Position numbers and translations under genes: made by a program. Under the pieces are notes generated by a model that searched no databases, was not told the origin of the DNA, and was given only the letters and a program-made list of their open reading frames with translations. A DNA stretch of 33,675 nucleotides from Deltaproteobacteria bacterium ADurb.Bin151 (GTDB lineage Bacteria; Desulfobacterota; Syntrophia; Syntrophales; Smithellaceae). Numbering within the stretch: the stretch's first letter is position 1; every line of letters starts with the position of its first letter. Below, in pieces: positions 1 through 9,950 of this stretch. The DNA is taken from positions 1 through 33,675 of the forward strand of contig MWDG01000028.1 in NCBI GenBank assembly GCA_002070455.1, read 5' to 3'.

Positions 1-83
1 GACTCGGGGCCGGGGCCTACATTAAAAAACCCTATGCGATGGAAACCATCGGCATGGCCATCCGCGATGAACTCAACCGCTAA
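1..83 (+). CDS. C-terminal end of a receiver-domain protein (partial)
   Basis: Only the last 26 residues are present, read in the frame starting at position 3 and ending at the TAA at 81-83. They read as the end of a CheY-like receiver domain: a short Gly/Ala stretch, then an Ile-Lys-Lys-Pro-Tyr segment with the conserved Lys-Pro after beta-5, then the final helix (METIGMAIRDELNR). The same kind of ending closes the hybrid kinase at 27052-29100. The protein is probably the C-terminal receiver of a hybrid histidine kinase or a response regulator, but the rest lies outside the window. It is co-directional with the PAS kinase at 293, separated by about 210 nt. Confidence 0.7.
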   Translation, partial: LGAGAYIKKPYAMETIGMAIRDELNR

Positions 84-110
84 AAAGAAGCCCTATCGTC
101 ACACCCATTC

Positions 111-135
111 GAATCAACATGAAACATTTTGATTC
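111..135. repeat. Short inverted repeat after the receiver gene
   Basis: GAATCAA (111-117) and TTGATTC (129-135) form a perfect 7-bp inverted repeat with an 11-nt loop. A run of six T follows a few bases later, near 143-148. It could be a weak terminator of the upstream gene, but the stem is AT-rich and the T-run is not adjacent. Confidence 0.3.
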
Positions 136-292
136 AACTCGGTTTTTTCCAATCTTGCAATTTCAGCTCAACCTTGCTATTGAAACAGCGGCTGAAAGGT
201 TGTTACAGCAAACATGAAGTTTTCCGTTTTGATTGAACGATATGACCTCGTCGGGACATCTCAGTCTGAAAACCTGAAGCACGGAGCCTGTA

Positions 293-1537
293 ATGCAATT
301 TGAGTTCCTTCTGTTTATAATTTTTCTGGCGTTGACCACCATCGTCAGTTTTATTTATGCAATATGGCGGGGACGAAATGATGAACAGATCCTGCGAAGC
401 ATTCTCCAGGGTTCTCCGATTCCAACTTTCGTCATCTCAACAGATCATACCATCCTTCACTGGAACAAAGCATTGGAAGGGCTCAACGGCATCAAGGCCA
501 GTCAGGTCATCGGCACCAACCAGCAATGGCGGGCATTCTATTCGGCGCCCCGCTCCTGCATGGCTGATTTGATTTTGAGTGACAAAATCAGTCACTCCAT
601 GAGCCTTTACCAGGGAAAGGTTATAAAATCAAAACTGGTCAGAGACGCCTACGAAGTAACGGAATTTTTCCCCGAACTGGGCGAAAAAGGAAAATGGTTC
701 CGTATAACCGCAGCAAAACTTCGCGATTCAAGCGGCCGCATATTCGGCGCCATGGAAACCCTGGAAGACATCACAGAACAGAAAAACGCCGAAGAAGAAC
801 TGCTCAAAAGGACAAAAAATGAATCGCTGGGAACATTTGCTGACGGTGTAGCCAAGGATTTTGACAGCCTGCTCACGGCCATTCTGCGCAACGTTTTTCT
901 GGCCAAAATATCCGCAAGCGAAGAAGACAAGATTCTGGAAAACGGGCTTGCCATAGCCGAACGGGCAGGTCTTCAGGCCAAGGAACTTGCACACCGCCTG
1001 ATTACATTTGCCCAGGGTGGATATCCGGTTAAAAAGAATGAAAGGCTGGATACGATCATCAAAGAGGCTGTCCAAAAAGTTCTTGAAGATTCCAACGTGA
1101 CGTGCCAGCCGGTGATCGCGCCGGACCTCTGGCCGACAGAGATTGACGCGATGCAGATTAAACAGGTGATCGAAAACATGATTACCAATGCGAAAGAAGC
1201 CATGCCGGATGGCGGGGTGATCGATGTGATCGCGGAAAACACGACAACCGGAACGAACATCCGGACCATGGGCAAGGGCAATTACGTCCGGATCATCATC
1301 AAGGACCGCGGCATCGGTATTCCCCGTGAAAACCTCTCAAAAATATTTGATCCTTATTTCACGACCAAAGAGAATAAGGACCGGGGTGGCATCGGACTCG
1401 GGCTGGCCATCTGTGACTCCATCATTAAATACCATAACGGGCTGATCACGGTGGAATCACTTGTGGGTGTCGGCACAACTTTCATGGTTTACCTGTCTGC
1501 AACCCCGAACGACGCAAGAAATGGCAAGTCGTCATAA
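293..1537 (+). CDS. PAS-domain sensor histidine kinase with His-to-Lys substitution in the H-box
   Basis: This 414-residue protein starts with one membrane segment (about residues 4-24). A PAS domain follows (about 34-165), then a HisKA-like region (about 178-240) and an HATPase domain (about 270-408). The ATP-binding boxes look intact: N-box with NMITNAKEAM, G1 with DRGIGIP, G2 with GIGLGLAI. The H-box reads GVAKDFDSLL where the family has GxAHDFNNLL, so the phospho-acceptor His is Lys188 (codon AAG at 854-856). The PAS is very similar to that of the kinase at 16131-18353. GGAG stands 6 nt before the ATG. It probably binds ATP but cannot autophosphorylate at the usual site. It may be a pseudokinase, a regulator of a partner kinase, or decaying. 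The reading frame is otherwise undamaged. Its 3' end overlaps the convergent small ORF by a few bases. Confidence 0.85.
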   Translation: MQFEFLLFIIFLALTTIVSFIYAIWRGRNDEQILRSILQGSPIPTFVISTDHTILHWNKALEGLNGIKASQVIGTNQQWRAFYSAPRSCMADLILSDKISHSMSLYQGKVIKSKLVRDAYEVTEFFPELGEKGKWFRITAAKLRDSSGRIFGAMETLEDITEQKNAEEELLKRTKNESLGTFADGVAKDFDSLLTAILRNVFLAKISASEEDKILENGLAIAERAGLQAKELAHRLITFAQGGYPVKKNERLDTIIKEAVQKVLEDSNVTCQPVIAPDLWPTEIDAMQIKQVIENMITNAKEAMPDGGVIDVIAENTTTGTNIRTMGKGNYVRIIIKDRGIGIPRENLSKIFDPYFTTKENKDRGGIGLGLAICDSIIKYHNGLITVESLVGVGTTFMVYLSATPNDARNGKSS

Positions 1538-1729
1538 GGGAGGGAAGGAGTTGCGGTTTTTAACGCAATCCAGCAACCCCTCTATATTTCGCAGACGCTC
1601 CTGAAATGTAGCAATCCCGACGGCTGACTCCCTTGGATGCAGATTTTCAATCTCGGCCAACCGGGTACGCAGGTGCAGAATGACCTCTTCCGCCAGTCCC
1701 ATCAGCAGAGCCCGTTCATATTGATTCAT
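1532..1729 (-). CDS. Small hypothetical protein, 65 aa
   Basis: I do not recognise this 65-residue protein. It is mostly charged and probably helical: MNQYERALLMGLAEEVILHL, then alternating Glu/Arg and Leu, and a short C-terminal tail. It lacks a signal peptide or membrane segment. GAGGG precedes the ATG at a workable distance. It starts 35 nt after the end of the cytidylate-kinase-like gene and so could be the last gene of the ATPase transcript. Its end overlaps the end of the kinase gene on the other strand by 6 nt. I accept it because of spacing, ribosome site and composition, but family evidence is lacking. Confidence 0.55.
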   Translation of the reverse strand: MNQYERALLMGLAEEVILHLRTRLAEIENLHPRESAVGIATFQERLRNIEGLLDCVKNRNSFPPL

Positions 1730-1764
1730 CGCGGATCACCCTCACCGGTTCATAAACAAAATCA

Positions 1765-2568
1765 TCATTGATGAGTCTCAAACACCGCCTTCCAGGATAA
1801 AAACGCCTTCTTAACCGATTCAGCCGCGGTCTCAATATCCACATTCTGCGTGTTGACCATGATGTCGTAATGCTTGGGATCGTTGATATCCTCATTAAAA
1901 TATTTTCTAATGAAGCCGATCTGATCAACATCGTACTTGTTGACATACTCATGCGCTTCCTCCTGAGACAGCTTCCGGTCGCGCATCACTTTTTCCACGC
2001 GAGTTTCCAGTGGCGCAACAATGCGCACTCGAAACGCTTTGTCTTTCAGGATGAAACTGCCTCCCCGTCCGATAATGATAACATTGCCGTGCTGTGCACT
2101 CGCGTGCATGACCAAGGACAAGTGGCGCAGGTATTCATTGGGCCAGATATGGCGTGCTTCAAAGAATGAACTGATCAGGCTGTCAAAAAACGATATGCTT
2201 TTCTCATCCAGAGATTTGATGACTTTTTCACTCATGTGTGCACTCTCGGCAACTTTGTGAATCAGTTCACTGCCGACGATATTCATCTGCAGTTCAGTGG
2301 CCAGAATCCGTGCTATCCAACCTCCGCCCGCTCCGGCTTCACTGGAAAGTGTGATAACATGACCGGGTTTTTCTTTTTTCTCTCTCTGCCAGCGGATAAC
2401 CTGATCTTCGACCAGCTTATCGACATCTTTGTCTTTCAGTTTAATATCCCTTGTATAGTCGGGACAATTGACATCAAACAAGGCATTTGTCTTGACCCGA
2501 TACCGTTTTGAGCAGTTCTCGCGCCATGCGCAGATAACACATATTCTCTTGTCCGAACCCGTTGACAT
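1765..2568 (-). CDS. Cytidylate-kinase-like family protein with N-terminal Cys cluster
   Basis: The 267-residue protein matches the Cytidylate_kin2 type of P-loop nucleotide kinase. It has a beta strand VITLSSEAGAGGG in the P-loop position (about residues 52-64), a GRGGSFIL strand-loop near the middle, and an Arg-rich lid region (RVEKVMRDRKLS). True CMP kinases are about 220 residues. The extra N-terminus carries four cysteines (C10, C13, C19, C35; CxxC followed by two more) that could hold a metal. AAAGGAGG lies before the ATG. It follows atpG by 27 nt and is probably cotranscribed with the ATPase. The P-loop lacks the usual GKS/T, as is common in this family, so the substrate is unknown. 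Family assignment is fairly sure; function is not. Confidence 0.8.
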   Translation of the reverse strand: MSTGSDKRICVICAWRENCSKRYRVKTNALFDVNCPDYTRDIKLKDKDVDKLVEDQVIRWQREKKEKPGHVITLSSEAGAGGGWIARILATELQMNIVGSELIHKVAESAHMSEKVIKSLDEKSISFFDSLISSFFEARHIWPNEYLRHLSLVMHASAQHGNVIIIGRGGSFILKDKAFRVRIVAPLETRVEKVMRDRKLSQEEAHEYVNKYDVDQIGFIRKYFNEDINDPKHYDIMVNTQNVDIETAAESVKKAFLSWKAVFETHQ

Positions 2569-2595
2569 AAGCCAGTCCTCCTTTCTGAATAATCC

Positions 2596-3486
2596 TTATG
2601 ATGCCTCTTCCTGCATCGCCTCGAAACCGGCAACGATATCGAGAAGCTCTTCGGTAATCGTCATCTGACGCGTACGGTGAAACTGCACGTGCAGATCCTG
2701 CAGCTGCTCTTCAATGTTTTTCTCGGCGTTTTGCATGGAAGCCAGCCGGCTTGCATTTTCACTGGCCAGCGATTCGGCAAACGCCCGGTAAAGCGATACA
2801 AACAGGTACTCCCGAATCAAGGAAGAAAATATCCGGTCCCCATCCATCCGGAAAATGGGCAGGGACTTGGAATCCCATTTCTTCCTGGCTATTTCTTTCA
2901 GCCATTCACGGTTGACCGGCAGCAGCTGAACCATATGAGGATGATAAATCGCTCCGCTGACATATTTATTATAAAACAGGAAAAAATGATCGATGCTGTG
3001 GCGGAAATGCCATTCATCAATGATCATGATAATCTCCTGCACCAGAGGTGTTATGCCTGCCGTAGAACCGGGAGTGGGCAATAACTCGTCAACAGTCTGC
3101 CCGGCATCTTCCACATAGTCGGCCACGCGGGCACCGATCGCCAGTACTTTCCGGTTGTCCTTTTTCACACCGGCATTTTGAGCGTGATCCAGCGTGAAGA
3201 CGGAAATCTGTTCATTGAGCTGTCCGCAAAGACCCTGATCGGAACCGAAAATGATCACTCCCATACGTTTTATCGTGGTTGTCTTTCTCTGAAGCATTGC
3301 CCCCATTCTTTCCTTGAGGACAATCTGCAGTCCCATCTCGACGGCGTGGTTATAATCCGTAAGGGATTCAACAGCCTTCTGGTATTGACGAATGCTGACC
3401 GCCGCCAGGGCTTTCATCGTTTTCACGACCGACAAAAGATCCCCCGCACTTTTCATTCTTCTTTTAAGAGACTCAGTTGTTTGCAT
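2596..3486 (-). CDS. atpG: N-type ATPase gamma subunit
   Basis: This 296-residue protein is the central-stalk gamma subunit of F1. Its N-terminal helix begins [20 protein letters not shown], then [20 protein letters not shown], and its C-terminal helix contains [20 protein letters not shown], followed by [19 protein letters not shown]. These are the coiled-coil ends that turn inside the alpha/beta hexamer. I chose the start at 3486 rather than the in-frame start at 3516. GAGGA stands 5 nt before it, and homology begins there. The gene overlaps the end of atpA by 14 nt, so translation is probably coupled. It is the last subunit gene of the operon, as in other N-ATPases. Confidence 0.93.
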   Translation of the reverse strand: MQTTESLKRRMKSAGDLLSVVKTMKALAAVSIRQYQKAVESLTDYNHAVEMGLQIVLKERMGAMLQRKTTTIKRMGVIIFGSDQGLCGQLNEQISVFTLDHAQNAGVKKDNRKVLAIGARVADYVEDAGQTVDELLPTPGSTAGITPLVQEIIMIIDEWHFRHSIDHFFLFYNKYVSGAIYHPHMVQLLPVNREWLKEIARKKWDSKSLPIFRMDGDRIFSSLIREYLFVSLYRAFAESLASENASRLASMQNAEKNIEEQLQDLHVQFHRTRQMTITEELLDIVAGFEAMQEEAS

Positions 3487-5041
3487 TGACTTCCTCAACC
3501 TCTTCAAAAGGCGCAATAACGGGTTTGATTTTATTCATGACGCTGTCTCGGTCCGCCAGCTCCAGTTTTTTACCTTCCTCGATACGGCTGCACAATTCCG
3601 GCAATTGTTCATTGACAGCGGCAAGCAGATGCCCCTCCACCTCACGGACTTTTTCCGTAGGCACAAGATCCAGAGCGCCGCCGGTTACGGAAAGCAGGGA
3701 GGCAATCTGTTCGGAGGCTTTGAGCGGTTTGTACTGTCCCTGTTTCAGAATTTCACGAACGCGCCAGCCCCGCTCCAGTGTACGCCTGGTACTGTCATCC
3801 AGACGCGTGCCAAAACGGGAGAAGGACTCCAGTTCTTCAAACTGCGAGTAGGAGAGCCGGAGGTCACCCGCCACGGAACGATAAGCGGGAAGTTGCGTTT
3901 TACCTCCCACGCGGGATACGGATTTACCAACATCGACCGCCGGCAGAATACCCTTGCTGAATAGAACCGGCGAGAGATAAATCTGCCCATCCGTAATGGA
4001 AATCAGATTGGTCGGAATGTAAGATGACATATCTTGCGCTTCCGTTTCGGTAATTGGCAGAGACGTCAACGACCCGCCGCCCAGTTCCGGCTTCATATGC
4101 GTGGAACGCTCCAGCAGCCGGGAGTGAATGTAAAAGATGTCGCCGGGAAAAGCTTCTCGTCCGGGCGGCCGCCGCAAAAGCAGCGACACTTCCCGGTAGG
4201 CCCTTGCGTGTGATGTCAGATCGTCGTAAACAATCAAAACGTCCCTGCCCTGCTCTACAAAATATTCCCCCATGCTCGTAGCGGCGTAAGGCGCGATAAA
4301 CTGCAGGCCCGGTGTGTCTTCGCCGGTGGCCACCACCACAATGCAGGAGCCCATCACGCCATGATCCCGTAAATCGGCAATCACCTTGGCCACATCAGCG
4401 CTTTTCTTGCCGGTGGCGCAATAAATAGAAATAATACCGGTTTCCTTCTGGTTGATAATCGTATCCACGGCAATGGCCGTTTTACCGGTCATTCTGTCGC
4501 CCAGGATTAATTCGCGCTGGCCGCGCCCAACGGGAATGAGCGCATCAATCACCTTGATGCCTGTCTGCAACGGCACAACAACCGGCGCGCGGTCCATAAC
4601 CGCCGGCGCTGGTCTTTCCACCGGCAGACGCATGACCGTATTGACTTCTCCCAGACCGTCCAGCGGACGACCGAGAGGATCGACCACCCGTCCCAAAAGT
4701 CCGTCTCCAACCGGCACATCCAGGACGCGCTTGGTGCGCTGAACTTCCGATCCGACCTGCAGATTTTCACTGGGATCCAGAAGAACAACCCCGATCTCCT
4801 TGGGGTCAATATTGAATACCAGCCCCATATAATTTCCGGTAAACCGCACCAGTTCCTCTGCCCGGATGTGCGGCAGGCCGCTCACCCTGGCAATGTCCCG
4901 TCCGACAAATTCTACCTGGCCTACCTCATATTGCCTCAGTTCAGGATTCTGTTCGTCCAGAACCTTGTCCATGGTGTCAAATGTATCGTCCAGAAACGTC
5001 TTTAATTCCTGGCTTTCCAATTTACTAACCTCTGAATTCAT
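3473..5041 (-). CDS. atpA: N-type ATPase alpha subunit
   Basis: The 522-residue protein is the non-catalytic alpha subunit. It has an N-terminal beta-barrel region (about 40-110), the nucleotide-binding domain with P-loop GDRMTGKT (about 180-187; most F-type alpha subunits have GDRQTGKT), the segment [20 protein letters not shown] with [12 protein letters not shown] after it, and a helical C-terminal domain. The ATG is preceded by GAGGAGG. It lies downstream of atpF across a 109-nt gap that contains a repeat cluster, the widest gap in the operon. The protein assembles with beta in the alpha3-beta3 head in the cytoplasm. Confidence 0.96.
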   Translation of the reverse strand: MNSEVSKLESQELKTFLDDTFDTMDKVLDEQNPELRQYEVGQVEFVGRDIARVSGLPHIRAEELVRFTGNYMGLVFNIDPKEIGVVLLDPSENLQVGSEVQRTKRVLDVPVGDGLLGRVVDPLGRPLDGLGEVNTVMRLPVERPAPAVMDRAPVVVPLQTGIKVIDALIPVGRGQRELILGDRMTGKTAIAVDTIINQKETGIISIYCATGKKSADVAKVIADLRDHGVMGSCIVVVATGEDTPGLQFIAPYAATSMGEYFVEQGRDVLIVYDDLTSHARAYREVSLLLRRPPGREAFPGDIFYIHSRLLERSTHMKPELGGGSLTSLPITETEAQDMSSYIPTNLISITDGQIYLSPVLFSKGILPAVDVGKSVSRVGGKTQLPAYRSVAGDLRLSYSQFEELESFSRFGTRLDDSTRRTLERGWRVREILKQGQYKPLKASEQIASLLSVTGGALDLVPTEKVREVEGHLLAAVNEQLPELCSRIEEGKKLELADRDSVMNKIKPVIAPFEEVEEVNANN

Positions 5042-5055
5042 TCCACGCCTCCTCT

Positions 5056-5149
5056 AATAGGCTGTAGACTGTTAGACTGTAGACTGTTAGGCTTTAAGCT
5101 CTTAACCTTTAGAATGTTTGGCTATTAGTCTACAGCCTAACAGCCTATT
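5056..5149. repeat. Direct/inverted repeat cluster between atpF and atpA
   Basis: The gap holds two direct copies of CTGTAGACTGTTAG (within 5062-5090) and a matching inverted arm. GGCTGTAGACT (5060-5070) is the exact reverse complement of AGTCTACAGCC (5127-5137), and AATAGGCTGT (5056-5065) matches ACAGCCTATT (5140-5149) in reverse. RNA from either strand could fold into a long stem. It sits inside an operon, so it may affect RNA stability or partial termination rather than end transcription. It may also be a copy of a dispersed intergenic repeat. Confidence 0.75.
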
Positions 5150-5150
5150 C

Positions 5151-5921
5151 TCATGCCGCATGCGCCTCTCTCTGAAGAGTTTCCGTCAGACTTTCCACAA
5201 GCGTCTCAAGATATTCATTCAAACTCCAGGCAATTTTGTTTCCGTTCACCCGCAGTTCAATGCCCGAAACAATATCCGGCTCACGCAGATAACGGATCGT
5301 AAAACCATTGGTGATCTGCTTTTTCAGCGCTTCTTCGATTTGTGCCTGTTTTGGTTCGGCAATACCGAAGGCGCTCTGGATGACGACCTTGTTGCCACCG
5401 CCGCTGATCGCCTTTCGAATCTGAACACTTTTTTCTTCATCAAGTTCTTTGACGCGACGGATAAATTCATCCACGATCCGATCTTCCAGTTCCACATCCG
5501 CCAGATCAGCCAGAGCCTTGCGCGCCGTGGCATATAGTTGCTTCGCGGCCCTCTGGCGCAAATCATAGAAAAAGGCGTCCTGTTCGCGAACCAGCATGTC
5601 CTGCCATCTTGCCTTTACGGCATCAACATCCCTGCGCACCTGATCCATCAGTTCCTTGCGTTTGGCATCGGCGGCCATGGTTGCTTCATTGAGCATGATT
5701 TCTTTTTTCTCATGAAGCATCCGGTTGCGCTTTTCGTAAAGCTCAGCTTCCTCGTTAGCCTTGACTTTCAGATCCTCGGCTTCAGCAAAACGCGCTGTGA
5801 TTTTCGCTTCACGGTCATCCATGGCCTTGATGATACGCCCGTAAAGAAAGCGTTTCAGCAAGTACATGAGCAGGAGGAAATTAAAGATTTGCGCTAAGAA
5901 AACAAACCAGTCGATATGCAT
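5151..5921 (-). CDS. atpF: N-type ATPase b subunit with delta-like C-terminal part
   Basis: The 256-residue protein starts with one membrane anchor (about residues 5-24, after MHIDW) followed by a long charged helix (about 35-160), the usual peripheral-stalk b subunit. It is about 90 residues longer than an ordinary b subunit. The C-terminal third (about 165-250) contains REPDIVSGIELRVNGNKIAW, which resembles the GG-[IV]-x-[IV]-x-[IV] end of the delta subunit. No separate delta gene exists in the operon, so I infer that this protein also does delta's job of joining the stalk to the head. This is a known feature of N-ATPases. Its ATG is 12 nt after the end of atpE. Confidence 0.92.
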   Translation of the reverse strand: MHIDWFVFLAQIFNFLLLMYLLKRFLYGRIIKAMDDREAKITARFAEAEDLKVKANEEAELYEKRNRMLHEKKEIMLNEATMAADAKRKELMDQVRRDVDAVKARWQDMLVREQDAFFYDLRQRAAKQLYATARKALADLADVELEDRIVDEFIRRVKELDEEKSVQIRKAISGGGNKVVIQSAFGIAEPKQAQIEEALKKQITNGFTIRYLREPDIVSGIELRVNGNKIAWSLNEYLETLVESLTETLQREAHAA

Positions 5922-5933
5922 GGATCATCCCCC

Positions 5934-6200
5934 TCACTTTATAATGTGCCCCCAGAAAGGATTTGCGAAAATCAGAATCATGGAAATAACAAAACAATAG
6001 ATGGCGATAGATTCAATCATGGCCAATCCGACAAAAAGCGTTCTGGTTAAAGAATTTCTCTCATCCGGCTGCTGTGCGATTGCGGCAAGCGCCTGAGAAA
6101 TTGCCTGTCCCATCCCCAGACCGGGTCCGATTGAACCAATTGCCATTGCCAATCCCGCTCCGAATATCGAGGCCATTGCGACGAGACTTACACTATCCAT
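5934..6200 (-). CDS. atpE: N-type ATPase c subunit (rotor ring)
   Basis: An 88-residue two-helix hairpin. Helix 1 carries GAGLAMAIGSIGPGLGMGQA, the polar loop is AQQPDERNS, and helix 2 carries LAMIESIAIYCF with the ion-carrying Glu63. Compared with Na+-binding rings, Ser64 and Tyr68 are kept. However, the helix-1 partner position that is Gln in Ilyobacter (GxGQG) or Glu in several N-ATPases is Met30 here, and the Thr after Ser is Ile65. This weakens a Na+ site and leans towards protons. AAAGGAGG precedes the ATG. It lies between atpB and atpF. Confidence 0.96.
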   Translation of the reverse strand: MDSVSLVAMASIFGAGLAMAIGSIGPGLGMGQAISQALAAIAQQPDERNSLTRTLFVGLAMIESIAIYCFVISMILIFANPFWGHIIK

Positions 6201-6226
6201 AAAACTTCCTCCTTTAATAAAATGAT

Positions 6227-6958
6227 TTAAGCGCTAACGCCTTCTTTATTTATATCAACATTATGATGAACTTCGTCTTCAGCGGACAGCGCTGAAGCGA
6301 TATAAACCATGGAAAGGATCGCAAAAATGTATGCCTGGATCACCCCGATCAAAAGCCCCAGGATCTGCATGACGACCGGAAACAGAAAGGGAGTGACTGC
6401 CAGCAGAATGCCGATCACCTTTTCATGGCTCATAATGTTGCCGAAAAGACGAACAGTAAGGGCCAGTGTCCTGGATAATTCTCCCATGACATGGAACGGG
6501 AAAAAGATAAAATTGGGCTGAAAATATTCCTTTACATAATGAAACACTCCGTTTCGGGAAATGCCGTAATACGGAACAGCGATAAAAACGCAGGTGGCCA
6601 GCGCAGCCGTAGTCGTCATGGATGAAGTCGGTGCGACATATCCCGGCACGACCGCAAGCACATTGGACGTGCAGATGAACAGAAAGAGCGTGCCGATCAG
6701 CGGGATATAATGGTCTGCCCCTTTCCTGGTCATCTCGCCGATTTCGCCACGGACAACAGAAATAATCACTTCCAGAAAATGCTGCCAGCGTGAAGCATTT
6801 ATCTCAGAAGAAAGATTGCGCGTGACCAGAATAGACCCGCCAACCAGAATGGCCATCACCAGCCATGTATAGAGGATGGTCGCGTTGATCGTAACAAAGC
6901 CCCAGCTCCAGAGGATCACTTGATCGGGACTGATCTGACCGAGAGGTACAATCTCCAT
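6227..6958 (-). CDS. atpB: N-type ATPase a subunit
   Basis: A 243-residue integral membrane protein of about six segments that forms the ion half-channels beside the c ring. The essential Arg lies in LALTVRLFGNIMSHE, as in all F-type a subunits, and the C-terminal helix ends in LSMVYIASALSAEDE. The reading frame is open far upstream to 7276. I chose the ATG at 6958 because AAGGAG stands 5 nt before it and homology (MEIVPLGQISPDQVILW) begins there. The upstream extension would overlap the AtpR gene in another frame. It is followed 26 nt later by atpE. Confidence 0.95.
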   Translation of the reverse strand: MEIVPLGQISPDQVILWSWGFVTINATILYTWLVMAILVGGSILVTRNLSSEINASRWQHFLEVIISVVRGEIGEMTRKGADHYIPLIGTLFLFICTSNVLAVVPGYVAPTSSMTTTAALATCVFIAVPYYGISRNGVFHYVKEYFQPNFIFFPFHVMGELSRTLALTVRLFGNIMSHEKVIGILLAVTPFLFPVVMQILGLLIGVIQAYIFAILSMVYIASALSAEDEVHHNVDINKEGVSA

Positions 6959-7002
6959 ATCGACTCCTTGGCCGGTCCGATGAGAGAACGACCGGTTATT
7001 TT

Positions 7003-7299
7003 TTAATGAGCCGCATGAGCCGCCTTTTGAGGGCCCAGACGATAAGTGAGTATTTTCCTCATCACAATAAAACCCAACAGGGCGGCGGCAAGCCGCTCCC
7101 AATGGGCACCCATGACAAAGTAAAATCCAGCCGCCAGCACAGCCATGCGCAGAACAAGACTGCCCAGCATCAGGCGCACGGGATTTTCCGCGGATGGAAG
7201 GCGCCGCACCGTCTGCCAGAGCGCGGTGAAGTAGAAAGCGCCAAGAACCATCCCCACGAAAAAACAACCTGCCCAAATCATCATCAGGGAAACACTCAT
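7003..7299 (-). CDS. atpR: N-ATPase accessory membrane protein AtpR
   Basis: A 98-residue protein with three predicted membrane segments (about 3-25, 40-62 and 63-85), separated by an Arg-containing stretch (TVRRLPSAENPVRLMLGSLV). Size, topology and position between AtpQ and the a subunit match AtpR, found only in N-ATPase operons. Its proposed role is in assembling or loading the c ring, known from comparative work rather than shown here. The ATG is one base after the AtpQ stop, and the ribosome site (GAGGAAG) lies within the AtpQ gene, so the two are coupled. Confidence 0.85.
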   Translation of the reverse strand: MSVSLMMIWAGCFFVGMVLGAFYFTALWQTVRRLPSAENPVRLMLGSLVLRMAVLAAGFYFVMGAHWERLAAALLGFIVMRKILTYRLGPQKAAHAAH

Positions 7300-7300
7300 G

Positions 7301-7633
7301 TTATTCTTCCTCGATAATTCTGCTGCGTACTTTTCTCACCCAGTATGCGGCATTGATGCATCCTACAATCACACCCGCAATCAGAAGCATCAGCGCCCAA
7401 GAATACTGGGTGGGCCAGGTGCGGTCAATCCAGAGGCCGAGGGCAACGCCGACCAGGGTGGGAATGGCAACCGCCCAGCCGACAATCCCGAACATCCCCA
7501 GTCCGAACCAGACGGTTTCATCCTTATGACGGAGTCCTTTCAACCGCAGTGCTTCTTTTTTGGCGACCTGCTCGGTGAAGTGATCAGCCATCTTCCGCCT
7601 TCTTCCATTGGATGTTCGTCGTATCTCAACCAT
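7301..7633 (-). CDS. atpQ: N-ATPase accessory protein AtpQ (AtpI-like)
   Basis: A 110-residue protein with a basic, polar N-terminus (about 1-45) and two hydrophobic segments (about 46-72 and 80-97). The segments contain GLGMFGIVGWAVAIPTLVGV and, after the Trp-Ile-Asp-Arg turn, ALMLLIAGVIVGCINAAYW. This is the Gly-rich hairpin of the AtpI/AtpQ family, described as possibly helping c-ring assembly or divalent cation uptake. GAGG precedes the ATG by about 8 nt. It comes after a 96-nt gap from atpC that contains a palindromic repeat, and is coupled to AtpR downstream. Confidence 0.85.
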   Translation of the reverse strand: MVEIRRTSNGRRRKMADHFTEQVAKKEALRLKGLRHKDETVWFGLGMFGIVGWAVAIPTLVGVALGLWIDRTWPTQYSWALMLLIAGVIVGCINAAYWVRKVRSRIIEEE

Positions 7634-7708
7634 GTTTAATCCTCATTATTACCGGTTTTATCGCCAGTTTGGCTATTGTCGAAAACACATCTTCATCATA
7701 ATTAATGC

Positions 7709-7729
7709 GGCGTGATCAGGGATCACGCC
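7709..7729. repeat. Palindromic REP-like hairpin after atpC
   Basis: GGCGTGATC (7709-7717) and GATCACGCC (7721-7729) form a perfect 9-bp stem with a 3-nt loop, directly against the atpC stop codon. No U-run follows on the minus strand, so it does not look like an intrinsic terminator. It resembles the compact GC-rich palindromes (REP elements) scattered between genes in many proteobacteria. Confidence 0.7.

Positions 7730-9950
<2,221 letters not shown>

Noticed and set aside
3473-5041. Long ORFs on the plus strand across the ATPase genes
   Set aside because: They are shadow frames of strongly conserved ATPase subunits and have no family features or ribosome sites.
5056-5149. Repeat cluster considered as a CRISPR array
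   Set aside because: The units are too short, overlap one another, and have inverted copies with no unique spacers of regular length. No cas gene is present.
6959-7276. N-terminal extension of the a-subunit frame up to 7276
   Set aside because: The extension has Cys/Trp-rich, non-conserved composition and overlaps AtpR in another frame. The ATG at 6958 has a proper ribosome site and begins the conserved part.
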